Positions 9,701 through 17,141 of a stretch of DNA of 64,000 nucleotides are shown one piece after another. Origin of the DNA: Cognataquiflexum rubidum (GTDB taxonomy: Bacteria > Bacteroidota > Bacteroidia > Cytophagales > Cyclobacteriaceae). The position numbers and the translations under genes were made by a program. The notes beneath the pieces are model-generated. The model was not told the DNA's origin, searched no databases, and saw only the letters and a program-made list of their open reading frames with translations. The DNA lies in the NCBI RefSeq assembly GCF_022538115.1, contig NZ_JAKZAL010000024.1:1-64000 (forward strand), given 5' to 3'. Every line of letters begins with the position of its first letter. Position 1 is the stretch's first letter.

Positions 9701-10767
9701 TAGATGCCAACTATTTAGAAGAAAAAATAGCTTCAACTATCCCATACTATAATGATGGGGTTAGGACAACTCAGCCTACCAGAAAGGAATTGTTTATTTA
9801 TCCTGACTATCGGGATGGTTGGTTCAGTTGGAACTACCATTCAGATATGTTCTATCAGTATATGGATAGAAAAGGATTGTTGTCAAAAATGTTCACCACA
9901 GGGGATGATTTACAGACTATACATTTCTGGATTGCCAAAGCATTTGAAGTTAAAGCCTTTCCTCCTCCGGGTACGGTGGATAACGAGTATCCACTTGCAG
10001 ATGAAACATTAACCCATGTATTGAATTTTCTGGAGGATCATCCCAAGGGTACAGAGGTCGATAAAAACCTGTTTTATTTGATTTTGGCCAACAGGGCATT
10101 TGATAAGGCGGATACAGCGAAAGGATTTGAATATTACCGAAAATTCGATCAACAGGCTATTTCCAGGTCTTCCAATAAATATGAGTATGTGGAAAAAAAC
10201 TTTTTTCTTAATATGATGACCCAGCTTGCAGCTAATTTAGTACAGTATGGTAAAATTAAAGAGTCCGTTGAATTGGTGGAAAGATTTCCAGGTGATGCGG
10301 AAAAGGCCTTCCCATATATTGCGATGGCTAAAAGAGCCTATAAAACCAATTCCGATCCACAGGCATTTGTTTTTTTAGATTCTGTTTCTGCCAAAACAGC
10401 AAACTTGGATTTCAATATTCTATTTCGACCATTGGATAGCAGGCCTTATTTTATCAATGTGTTATCCACAATAGGCAGTCAAAGAATCAATAGTCTTGCC
10501 CGTGAAATTTTGAGGGATATTCCAGAGCAACAGAAATTCGATGCTTTATATGAATTGGTATCAGGATTGGCAAGGGAAGGTAATTATTATAGGGCATTGA
10601 TAGCAATCCCAAATAACCTGACAGAGTCACAGGATTTGCAATGCAGAGGCTTGATTTTGTTGGAAGCTTCTAAAAGAAAGGAACTGGAGTCAGGAGATAA
10701 CCGCTGGAAAGAATTGGATAATTTTCTTGAATGGACTGAAATCTATTTTAATTTCTTGATAAACTGA
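6730..10767 (+). CDS. nSTAND1-type ATPase with transmembrane segment and helical C-terminus (paralogue B)
   Basis: 1345 aa, collinear with the preceding gene over its whole length, so a tandem duplication. Walker A is GASGEGKSS at 45-53 and Walker B is LMIIVDQFEE at 152-161. The DITHESLIRNW motif and a single membrane segment at about 567-587 are also kept. The start was chosen at 6730 because the protein then opens MNNICPYTGL, matching MFEDYQICPYTGL of paralogue A; an in-frame ATG at 6715 and one at 6688 would overlap the upstream gene. The two ATPase halves are close. The C-terminal halves are much more diverged but still alignable (for example LASLYASKG against LAYLYASQG), which suggests the output side is conserved and the sensing side has split. 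The next gene starts within its stop codon (TGATG). Confidence 0.88.
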   Translation: MNNICPYTGLRSFTEDESIYFKGRDHQIDQLTALLEQNKFLMVTGASGEGKSSLIYAGLIPNARAGFFKAKYTNWVVADFRPERSPVKNMASAIADKFNILDSTVETELRRGFSSLIDLYTNSDFYIDEQDEKWQDLDETGKRNRKRKAANLMIIVDQFEEFFTNPENFYKEAPSQDSQIVVNLILETARIALKKNIPVYVVCTMRSDYIGQCSAFRGLPEYIGFSQFFVPRLKRKDLKQVVEEPAILSGNRISQRLIERLVYDLSEGLDQLPILQHALTQIWLAADSGSEEMDLIHYAKVGGMAANELPENDQKIFLQWFKTLPEHQRVYYHQTGLSKVIEIHASILYENAWEYYNKNNPENPISQQEAKRVIALTFSGLTKIDNSRAVRNRMSLGELTEIINTPNLTAKVVGGVLNIFREEGNSFIRPFKTEDPETHVLQDETVLDITHESLIRNWNKLNAWANQEFEFYSIFLDFKKQLDRWKDNKKSRNFLLPIGPLSFFENWYEECKPNVGWIKRYSEIKENDEIRTKEAQKLLAEIQEFLKRSSRNVIFTRTFMKYGPQRIGTFFAILVMIVLSGFYWYDAEQKANERVIERARKESVTFLNSPEVNNQDKAIYLLAEERFESGYLTSFLNSINQKDRISLAIDTYKFLIYVDKHIEDPIRSLVVDFIFKDLQSPESSIESDYILAQTNKFMLILMRDNYYSPSKENGEIISDLTERNKNRVLDFYKATGQFSPTLPFELNLAIQLWLTDGKANIQEIDEVLQTISPAESEEGRNAFSRYYPKGSFEPNGRQPVDFNNGYHSLASLYASKGDIIGVEWAFNQLLDNGQREYFELGRVFNNHQNILGYLYQYKFRDLAPRLVKWIATNTFDNPEITIYRNTVIRSGYISHLYVWANLEPQGLRSYRGYIYPNLFFSDRSVYDQMSEDYELYINQIKNPSERNYQLAINTKRKAVFTHKYWFDRQMEVNQDLLDSWLDTAFEYYSKLDANYLEEKIASTIPYYNDGVRTTQPTRKELFIYPDYRDGWFSWNYHSDMFYQYMDRKGLLSKMFTTGDDLQTIHFWIAKAFEVKAFPPPGTVDNEYPLADETLTHVLNFLEDHPKGTEVDKNLFYLILANRAFDKADTAKGFEYYRKFDQQAISRSSNKYEYVEKNFFLNMMTQLAANLVQYGKIKESVELVERFPGDAEKAFPYIAMAKRAYKTNSDPQAFVFLDSVSAKTANLDFNILFRPLDSRPYFINVLSTIGSQRINSLAREILRDIPEQQKFDALYELVSGLAREGNYYRALIAIPNNLTESQDLQCRGLILLEASKRKELESGDNRWKELDNFLEWTEIYFNFLIN

Positions 10768-11573
10768 TGAAGAAATATAACACATATTATTACCTGTTAT
10801 TTGTCCTTTTGGTGATGGGTGGATTTGCTTCCATGGCACAGAACAGCTACGGTTTCAAAATCATGGGGTTGGTTGCCTTTATTTTTGGTTTGTTGTTTGT
10901 TACCCAGTTGGTTTATGTTTTTAGGAATAAATCAAAAATTGATTACCTGGTTATTTGCGAACTGATCGGATTGTTTACCATTTCGATTATCCTGGGCTTA
11001 AGGGTATATTATATCCATTTTGATTTGGTCGAATTGATATTCGGATTAGCGGGTGGCTTATTAATGGCAGTTTATGGAGTAAAAGCAGTTCAGCTATTCA
11101 AAGAAATCAACTCTAAAAACAAGGTATTGGCGTTGCTGGTTTTATGTTTTTACGTGAGTTTGATATCCTATATTTTATCAATGACAGTAATTCCATTCTT
11201 CCCCATTTTTTCTGAAGTTTTCGGTATTCTTGCCTTTTTATTACTGATAATTTTCGGTGTAGTATCATTTAGGAAAAAGCAAATGCATTATGGGTCTGAC
11301 AAGGCAACTTCTATTTCGGTTATTGTTGGGAATAAGGACAGGTCCATCATCCTGATGTCACTTTTTCTATTATTTACGGTATACATGGGGCTATCCAAAG
11401 TGGAAGTGCTTCCCAAAATGTATTCAGATGAATTTCCCCAAGCTTATTTTGAATTGGTCAACACGGCAGAGATGGGTCAGGGTGAAGCCGTAGATGGAAA
11501 ATACAAGCATGAAGAATTCAAAGAGAAATTTGAAAAGTTCTTGGAGAATTCGGAGAGAAGGAATGCCCGGTAG
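10767..11573 (+). CDS. Polytopic membrane protein of the cyclase/STAND cluster
   Basis: 268 aa with about seven hydrophobic segments (roughly residues 7-25, 31-51, 61-80, 87-106, 118-140, 146-166 and 187-206), then a charged C-terminal tail of some 60 residues rich in Glu and Lys, probably cytosolic. I recognise no family. Its start overlaps the preceding stop in TGATG, so it is likely translationally coupled to the STAND paralogue and belongs to the same unit. It could be the membrane receptor or the membrane-acting effector of the system; nothing in the sequence decides between them. No clear terminator follows, only an array of 7-bp repeats. Confidence 0.8.
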   Translation: MKKYNTYYYLLFVLLVMGGFASMAQNSYGFKIMGLVAFIFGLLFVTQLVYVFRNKSKIDYLVICELIGLFTISIILGLRVYYIHFDLVELIFGLAGGLLMAVYGVKAVQLFKEINSKNKVLALLVLCFYVSLISYILSMTVIPFFPIFSEVFGILAFLLLIIFGVVSFRKKQMHYGSDKATSISVIVGNKDRSIILMSLFLLFTVYMGLSKVEVLPKMYSDEFPQAYFELVNTAEMGQGEAVDGKYKHEEFKEKFEKFLENSERRNAR

Positions 11574-11591
11574 TGTTGTCATTTTTATATA

Positions 11592-11633
11592 AGACAATAG
11601 ACACAAGAATCAAGACGTAAGACGTAAGACAAA
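11592..11633. repeat. 7-bp-period repeat array (consensus AGACGTA)
   Basis: Six successive heptamers: AGACAAT, AGACACA, AGAATCA, AGACGTA, AGACGTA, AGACAAA. The array starts 18 bp after the stop codon of the membrane protein gene. It is one of six intergenic arrays in the window with the same period. Confidence 0.75.
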
Positions 11634-11671
11634 AAACAAATAGCCCTGAACCCTTATTTTTTCTGGCTAAA

Positions 11672-12139
11672 TCAACTTTTGGCATCTCGCAGCCAAACCC
11701 CGAATTGCTTGAAATGGTGCATGATGTGTTTGTAGTGAAATCTATCCCATTCCTCCTTATTGAGGTACCCGAATCTAGGATGGACTTCGGACGCGTCGCT
11801 ATCTTTCTCATAATATTCCATGTATTCATCCCAAGCCAGTAAGAGTGCTTCCTTGGCTTTTTCCAGATCAGAAAATTTTAAGGGATAGAGTTCTCCGGTA
11901 TCATTTGGAGGAGTCATGCCCATTGGCATTTCAAGTTCTGTGAACAACAGGATGTCTTTTGACTTGAGTGCCCTTTCACTGGGAGTAAGGGGAGGATATT
12001 TGATTTTGCCTACAGAAAGTTTCAATGTCAGGGTTAAATGTTCCACCATATGCTGTGCAGTCATTTTTCCAAATATGGGTTCTGTATCATCTTTGAGCAT
12101 TTTCAAAGAATCCTGGATTTGAGATGCTGTAAGTACCAT
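11672..12139 (-). CDS. DinB-like / DUF1569-family protein
   Basis: 155 aa, soluble. The pattern GKMTAQHMVEHL near residue 23 and the histidine-rich end (FHYKHIMHHFKQFGVW) fit the DinB/DUF1569 four-helix superfamily, in which three histidines usually bind a metal. Members include DNA-damage-induced proteins and thiol transferases; the substrate of this branch is not known. It is a single gene, convergent with the cyclase/STAND cluster on its left and in the same direction as nrdBA, but separated from nrdA by a terminator. Confidence 0.7.
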   Translation of the reverse strand: MVLTASQIQDSLKMLKDDTEPIFGKMTAQHMVEHLTLTLKLSVGKIKYPPLTPSERALKSKDILLFTELEMPMGMTPPNDTGELYPLKFSDLEKAKEALLLAWDEYMEYYEKDSDASEVHPRFGYLNKEEWDRFHYKHIMHHFKQFGVWLRDAKS

Positions 12140-12171
12140 GGAGATTGTGGTTTTTCAAATTCATGAGAAAT

Positions 12172-12206
12172 ATAAAAAAGCGCCTGATAATATCAGACGC
12201 TTTTGG
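12172..12206 (-). terminator. Terminator after nrdA
   Basis: Read on the minus strand, AAAAGCG-T-CTGATA pairs with TATCAG-G-CGCTTTT and ends in a T run. It lies 32 bp past the nrdA stop codon. Confidence 0.88.
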
Positions 12207-12237
12207 ATTGGTATAAATAACTCTAAATTTTTAGCTT

Positions 12238-14643
12238 TTAACTTCCACACATCTCGCACTCATCAGGATTGTCAAGGGAACATGCGATAGCACCTTGCTT
12301 TTGCCCTTTGGTCAAGTCCATGGTAGGGGTTGATGCGATGACAGTTTTTTCAGGCTCTAAAGCACCTTTATCAACAGTGAATTGGATCGCTGCAGTAGCT
12401 GCCTGAGACCTCAAATAGTACATCCCTGTCTTTAGACCTTTCTTCCATGCATAGAAGTGCATAGAGGTTAATTTACCAAAGTTGGGGTCCTGCATAAAGA
12501 CGTTCATACTCTGTGATTGACAGATATATGCTCCTCTGTCTGCAGCCATGTCAATGATGATTTTTTGAGAGATTTCCCAAACTGTCTTGTACAGATCCTT
12601 GATGTTTTGTGGGACATCAGGAAGTTTCTGTACAGATCCATTGGCTGCAATCAGTCTGTTTTTCATATTGTCATTCCAAAGACCAAGGCTGATGAGATCT
12701 TTCATCAAGTGCTTGTTTGCAATGATGAATTCACCTGAAAGCGTTCTTCTGGTATATACGTTCGAAGTATATGGTTCAAAACATTCATTATTTCCCAAGA
12801 TTTGAGAAGTAGAAGCGGTTGGCATTGGAGCTACCAAAAGGGAATTTCTCACACCATGCTGTAAAACTTGCTCCTTAAGGGAATCCCATTGCCATCTGCC
12901 TGATTTTGGAGTTACACCCCACATGTCAAATTGGAATATGCCTTTAGATGCAGGAGATCCTTCATAAGTTTCATACGGCCCATGAATTTTTGCCAATTCC
13001 ATGGAAGTTTCCATGGCGGCAAAGTAAATGGTTTCGAAGATGTCTTCATTCAGACCTTTTGCTTCTGCGGATTCAAAAGGCATTCTCAGCATGATAAAGG
13101 CATCAGCCAATCCTTGTACGCCGAGCCCGATAGGTCTGTGTCGGAAGTTGGATCTCTTTGCTTCCTCTACCGGATAGTAATTGACATCAATTACTTTGTT
13201 CAGGTTTCTGGTAGCAACTTTTGTGATTTCATACAACTTCTGATGGTCAAAGAATTTTTTTCCATCTGGTCCGGTTGTTACATATTTTGGGAGTGCAATG
13301 GATGCAAGGTTACAGACAGCAACCTCATCAGGTGCAGTATATTCTAGTATTTCTGTGCAAAGATTGGAAGATTTGATCGTTCCAAGATTTTGCTGGTTGG
13401 ATTTTTTATTTGCCGAATCCTTATACAACATGTATGGAGTACCGGTTTCGATCTGTGATTCCAATATTTCAAACCAAAGCTCTTGTGCTTTTACGACTTC
13501 TCTCGCGCGGCCTTCTCTCTCATATTTTTCGTAAAGTCTTTCAAATTCTTCACTGTGGCAATCTGCCAATCCCGGTGCTTCATTTGGACAGAAAAGAGAC
13601 CAATCCTCATTCTCTTCCACTCTTCTCATGAAAAGGTCAGGTATCCACATGGCATAGAAAAGATCTCTTGCTCTCATTTCTTCTTTGCCATGATTTCTTT
13701 TCAATTCCAAGAAATCTTTCACATCTGCATGCCATGGCTCCAAATAAATAGCAAAACTGCCTTTTCTCTTTCCTCCACCCTGATCCACATACCTTGCGGT
13801 CATGTCAAAGTTTCTAAGCATGGGCACTATTCCGTTAGAAACACCATTTGTGCCTCGGATATAACTGCCTTTTGCCCTAACATTATGGATAGAAAGCCCG
13901 ATGCCGCCTGCAGATTGGGATATTTTTGCGCATTGCTTTAGCGTATCATAGATCCCGTCAATGCTATCATCTTTCATTGTCAATAAGAAACAAGATGAAA
14001 GCTGTGGCTTAGGCGTGCCGGCATTGAATAGGGTTGGAGTGGCATGTGTAAACCACTTTTGGGAAAGTAAGTGGTAAGTTTCAATAGCAGCTTCCACATC
14101 CTCTTTATGGATCCCTACAGCGACTCTCATGAGCATGTGCTGCGGTCTTTCCACAACCTTATTATCCAAACGGATCAAATAACTTTTCTCTAAAGTCTTG
14201 AATCCGAAATAATCATAGTCAAAGTCTCTGTTGTAATCAATCGCTTCGTCAAGCTTAGCCGCATGGTTTTTTACCACACCATATACATCTGGAGCGATCA
14301 AAGCTGCATTCTCTCCCGTCTTCGGATTGACATAGGTGTATAGCCTTTTCATCGTATTTGAGAAAGACTGAGAGGTAGTTTTCTGTAGATTGGATATGGC
14401 TATCCGAGCAGCTAAGATCGCGTAATCAGGATGCTTTACAGTCAATGATGCTGAAACTTCAGCAGCAAGATTATCGAGTTCTGTGGTGGTAACTCCGTCA
14501 TAAAGGCCGTCAATTACCTTTTTTGCGACTTCGATTGGATGGATATAATTGATATCCAGACCATAACATAGGTTTTCTATTCTAGCGGTTATTTTGTCGA
14601 ACCGTACAGATTCGCGACGGCCATCTCTTTTTATTACTAACAT
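12238..14643 (-). CDS. nrdA: Ribonucleoside-diphosphate reductase, alpha subunit (class Ia)
   Basis: 801 aa. Reduces ribonucleoside diphosphates to deoxyribonucleotides together with NrdB. An ATP-cone allosteric domain occupies about residues 1-95 (VIKRDGRRE at the start). Catalytic residues are visible: C218 (SSCFL), N427-C429-E431 (SNLCTE) and C444 (VAVCNLAS). The C-terminal tail carries the CEMCGS pair that passes electrons from thioredoxin. Length is normal for the family. The gene lies 33 bp downstream of nrdB in an nrdB-nrdA operon on the minus strand, with a terminator after it. Confidence 0.98.
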   Translation of the reverse strand: MLVIKRDGRRESVRFDKITARIENLCYGLDINYIHPIEVAKKVIDGLYDGVTTTELDNLAAEVSASLTVKHPDYAILAARIAISNLQKTTSQSFSNTMKRLYTYVNPKTGENAALIAPDVYGVVKNHAAKLDEAIDYNRDFDYDYFGFKTLEKSYLIRLDNKVVERPQHMLMRVAVGIHKEDVEAAIETYHLLSQKWFTHATPTLFNAGTPKPQLSSCFLLTMKDDSIDGIYDTLKQCAKISQSAGGIGLSIHNVRAKGSYIRGTNGVSNGIVPMLRNFDMTARYVDQGGGKRKGSFAIYLEPWHADVKDFLELKRNHGKEEMRARDLFYAMWIPDLFMRRVEENEDWSLFCPNEAPGLADCHSEEFERLYEKYEREGRAREVVKAQELWFEILESQIETGTPYMLYKDSANKKSNQQNLGTIKSSNLCTEILEYTAPDEVAVCNLASIALPKYVTTGPDGKKFFDHQKLYEITKVATRNLNKVIDVNYYPVEEAKRSNFRHRPIGLGVQGLADAFIMLRMPFESAEAKGLNEDIFETIYFAAMETSMELAKIHGPYETYEGSPASKGIFQFDMWGVTPKSGRWQWDSLKEQVLQHGVRNSLLVAPMPTASTSQILGNNECFEPYTSNVYTRRTLSGEFIIANKHLMKDLISLGLWNDNMKNRLIAANGSVQKLPDVPQNIKDLYKTVWEISQKIIIDMAADRGAYICQSQSMNVFMQDPNFGKLTSMHFYAWKKGLKTGMYYLRSQAATAAIQFTVDKGALEPEKTVIASTPTMDLTKGQKQGAIACSLDNPDECEMCGS

Positions 14644-14676
14644 GACAAATGGATTTGGGTTAGTGGTGAAATAATT

Positions 14677-15657
14677 TTAGAAATCTTCTCCGATGGAGAA
14701 CTTAGGGGATTCGACCAATTCTTTGGACTTCATCACCCCAGCCTTTTGGTAATCACCAACCCTTTTTTCAAAGAAATTGGTTTTGCCCTGAAGGGAAATC
14801 ATGTCCATAAAGTCAAATGGGTTGGTACTGTTCCATACTTTGGCACAGCCCAGTTCTACAAGAAGTCTGTCGGCGACAAACTCTATATATTGGCACATCA
14901 AATCGGCATTCATACCGATCAATTTGACAGGCAATGCATCTGTGACAAATTCTTTTTCGATAGCAACTGCATCTTCAATTATTCTTGTTACAGTTTCTTT
15001 AGGAAGATGGTTGACAACGTGCTGTGTGTACAAATGACAAGCAAAATCACAGTGAAGCCCCTCATCTCTTGAAATCAATTCATTGGAAAAGGTTAGCCCA
15101 GGCATGAGGCCTCTTTTCTTCATCCAAAAGATGGAACAAAAAGAACCTGAGAAAAATATTCCTTCGACAGCAGCAAAAGCAATCAGTCTTTCCTGGAAAT
15201 TACCGTTGTCGATCCACCTCAAAGCCCAATCCGCTTTTTTCCTTACACATTCGATGTGCTCCAGGGCATTCAAAAGCCTGTCTCTTTCGACATTGTCTTT
15301 GATGTAGGTATCTATCAATAAACTGTAGGTCTCCGAGTGGATATTTTCCATGGCGATCTGGAAACCATAAAAAAACTTGGCTTCGGTATATTGTACTTCG
15401 GCCACAAAATGCTCAGCAAGGTTTTCATTTACTATCCCGTCGCTTGCAGCAAAAAAAGCCAAAACGTGCGATATAAAGTGTCTTTCTCCGTCATTCAGGT
15501 TTTTCCAGTCTTTTAAGTCTTGACTCAGGTCAATTTCTTCGGCTGTCCAAAAACTGGCCTCCGCCTTTTTGTAGTATTGCCAGATGTCGTCATGCTGGAT
15601 GGGAAATAAAACGAAACGGTTTTTGTTCTCTTGGAGAATTGGTTCAAAGTGTTGCAT
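14677..15657 (-). CDS. nrdB: Ribonucleoside-diphosphate reductase, beta subunit (class Ia)
   Basis: 326 aa. Houses the di-iron centre and tyrosyl radical used by NrdA. Candidate iron ligands are D73, E104 and H107 (MENIH), and the later E and H of ISRDEGLH; Y111 occupies the radical-tyrosine position. The presence of that tyrosine argues for class Ia rather than the tyrosine-less subclasses. It is the first gene of the nrdB-nrdA operon. The 665-bp region upstream contains a 23-bp palindrome and a MITE-like insertion; I could not identify a convincing pair of NrdR boxes. Confidence 0.97.
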   Translation of the reverse strand: MQHFEPILQENKNRFVLFPIQHDDIWQYYKKAEASFWTAEEIDLSQDLKDWKNLNDGERHFISHVLAFFAASDGIVNENLAEHFVAEVQYTEAKFFYGFQIAMENIHSETYSLLIDTYIKDNVERDRLLNALEHIECVRKKADWALRWIDNGNFQERLIAFAAVEGIFFSGSFCSIFWMKKRGLMPGLTFSNELISRDEGLHCDFACHLYTQHVVNHLPKETVTRIIEDAVAIEKEFVTDALPVKLIGMNADLMCQYIEFVADRLLVELGCAKVWNSTNPFDFMDMISLQGKTNFFEKRVGDYQKAGVMKSKELVESPKFSIGEDF

Positions 15658-16072
15658 TACTCTTAAATGTTTTGGGGTTAGTCTTCTTTAAAAGGAGAGA
15701 GAAGGCTATATTAAACTCCTAAATACTGCTGGGAAGAAAAGGCCATTTTTTCAGAACAGCCTTCAACAAATATGATGAAGAATTTCCAAAAATAAAACCC
15801 CGAGAACGTCTAAATGCTTCGTTTTTTGAATTTAATTCAAAAAATATATAAACATCATAAAATCAATATTTTAAAGTCATTTATATAAATCATAGATTTA
15901 ATTTAAAATTACTGTATGAGGCATCAAAACTTTTTTTGATGTCCACAAATATTTTTTTTCGACCTGTTTTTAAGAAGGTTTTTGAATAAAAGTCAAAATA
16001 ATATTGTAAAAATAATTAATGTGTATAGATCTCAAAATTTGACCTATCTATACAACCGGTCCTGAGTTTTCA
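15658..16072. other. Intergenic region upstream of nrdB, with a 23-bp palindrome
   Basis: This AT-rich stretch lies between divergent nrdB and rplU. At 15822-15844 it holds a perfect palindrome, two 11-base arms (TTTTTTGAATT / AATTCAAAAAA) around one T. It could be a protein-binding site or a short hairpin. No gene is visible. Confidence 0.5.
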
Positions 16073-16082
16073 ATTGCTGTAT

Positions 16083-16213
16083 CAATGTCGTTTAGATAAG
16101 CTTTTGCGTTATACAAACCTTTTCCAAAGTTGGGACCAGACCCTGAAAACCTTAAAACATCCATTCCGAACTTTGGAAAAGTTTATCGAATCTCCCCTAA
16201 TTAAACGACATTG
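16083..16213. mobile_element. MITE-like non-coding insertion, 131 bp
   Basis: The element has perfect 12-bp terminal inverted repeats (CAATGTCGTTTA at 16083-16094; TAAACGACATTG at 16202-16213). It is bounded on both sides by the identical 10-bp direct repeat ATTGCTGTAT (16073-16082 and 16214-16223), which is the hallmark of target-site duplication. It has no coding capacity. Inside lies a second inverted repeat, ACCTTTTCCAAAGTT (16117-16131) against AACTTTGGAAAAGTT (16169-16183). A transposase acting in trans would be needed; none is in the window. A 10-bp duplication would suit an IS4-like enzyme, but that is a guess. Confidence 0.8.
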
Positions 16214-16280
16214 ATTGCTGTATATATAAGATAATGTCAGGTAATTCTTAGGGATACTTTTTTATTAATGAAAGAGTAAT

Positions 16281-16288
16281 TATATTTG
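16281..16288 (+). promoter_or_regulatory. Probable -7 element of the rplU promoter
   Basis: TATATTTG matches the Bacteroidota -7 consensus TAnnTTTG and lies 35 bp before the rplU start codon. The -33 position 19 bp upstream is T-rich rather than a perfect TTG. Confidence 0.55.
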
Positions 16289-16322
16289 CACCTCAATTTC
16301 CTAAAGACATTAAAATCATTCT

Positions 16323-16634
16323 ATGTACGCAATTGTCAACATCGCAGGAAAGCAGTTCAAAGTAACTAAAGATCAGCACGTTTATGCACCATTGTTGCAG
16401 GGCGAGGCTGGCGCTTCCGTGGAATTTGATCAGGTATTATTGGCCGAGGCCGATGGTGCAGTATCAATTGGGGCCCCAACCATTGCAGGGGCCAAGGTAT
16501 CAGGAAAAATTCTTGATCACGTTAAAGGTGGTAAAGTAATCGTCTTCAAAAAGAAGAGAAGAAAAGGTTACAAAAAGAAAAACGGCCACAGACAAGACTT
16601 CACAAAAGTATTGATTGAAAGCATTTCATTATAA
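16323..16634 (+). CDS. rplU: 50S ribosomal protein L21
   Basis: 103 aa, normal length. Opens MYAIVNIAGKQFKV, the standard L21 N-terminus, and carries the basic KKKRRKGYKKKNGHRQ stretch that contacts 23S rRNA. First gene of the conserved rplU-rpmA operon; rpmA begins 32 bp downstream. Confidence 0.98.
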   Translation: MYAIVNIAGKQFKVTKDQHVYAPLLQGEAGASVEFDQVLLAEADGAVSIGAPTIAGAKVSGKILDHVKGGKVIVFKKKRRKGYKKKNGHRQDFTKVLIESISL

Positions 16635-16666
16635 GATTTCGCAAGAAGTCCTAAACGTATAAAATC

Positions 16667-16927
16667 ATGGCTCACAAAAAAGGCGTCGGTAGTTCCAGAA
16701 ACGGTAGAGAATCACACAGCAAAAGACTAGGTGTGAAGAAATTTGGTGGTGAGGCAGTAGTTGCCGGAAACATCATTATCAGACAAAGAGGTACAAAGCA
16801 CCATCCTGGTGAAAATGTAGGTATCGGCAAGGACCATACCCTGTTTGCACTTGTACCGGGAAAAGTTGAATTCAGAAGGAAGTTTGACGGTAAATCTTAT
16901 GTTACCGTTGTACCTGCTGAAGCATAA
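16667..16927 (+). CDS. rpmA: 50S ribosomal protein L27
   Basis: 86 aa. Begins [16 protein letters not shown], the typical L27 N-terminus whose tail reaches the peptidyl transferase centre. There is no cleavable N-terminal extension of the Firmicutes type. Second and last gene of the operon, closed by a strong terminator. Confidence 0.98.
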   Translation: MAHKKGVGSSRNGRESHSKRLGVKKFGGEAVVAGNIIIRQRGTKHHPGENVGIGKDHTLFALVPGKVEFRRKFDGKSYVTVVPAEA

Positions 16928-16949
16928 CAATCATTTTTCCAAGCATCAG

Positions 16950-16982
16950 AAAGGCTTCTCCTAACGGGGAAGCCTTTTTTGG
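16950..16982 (+). terminator. Terminator after rplU-rpmA
   Basis: AAGGCTTCTCC and GGGGAAGCCTT form a stem around TAAC, followed by a T run. It starts 23 bp after the rpmA stop. Confidence 0.92.
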
Positions 16983-17141
16983 TTTTACTACTCCTGATCG
17001 ATTTTTGGAATTAGAATATATTGGAACGATTCAGTCGGCTTTTTTTGATTCTCCAATCACCTGCCTGTCATGTAAAAAGATTTTTAATTGTGAATTCAGC
17101 AGTTGAACTTCATACCTGATGAACTCAATAAAATTATATCC

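Noticed and set aside
15658-15780. NrdR boxes or a riboswitch before nrdB
   Set aside because: I looked for paired palindromic boxes and for a structured leader; only weak, unconvincing repeats (GAAGGCT/AGCCTTC) are present.
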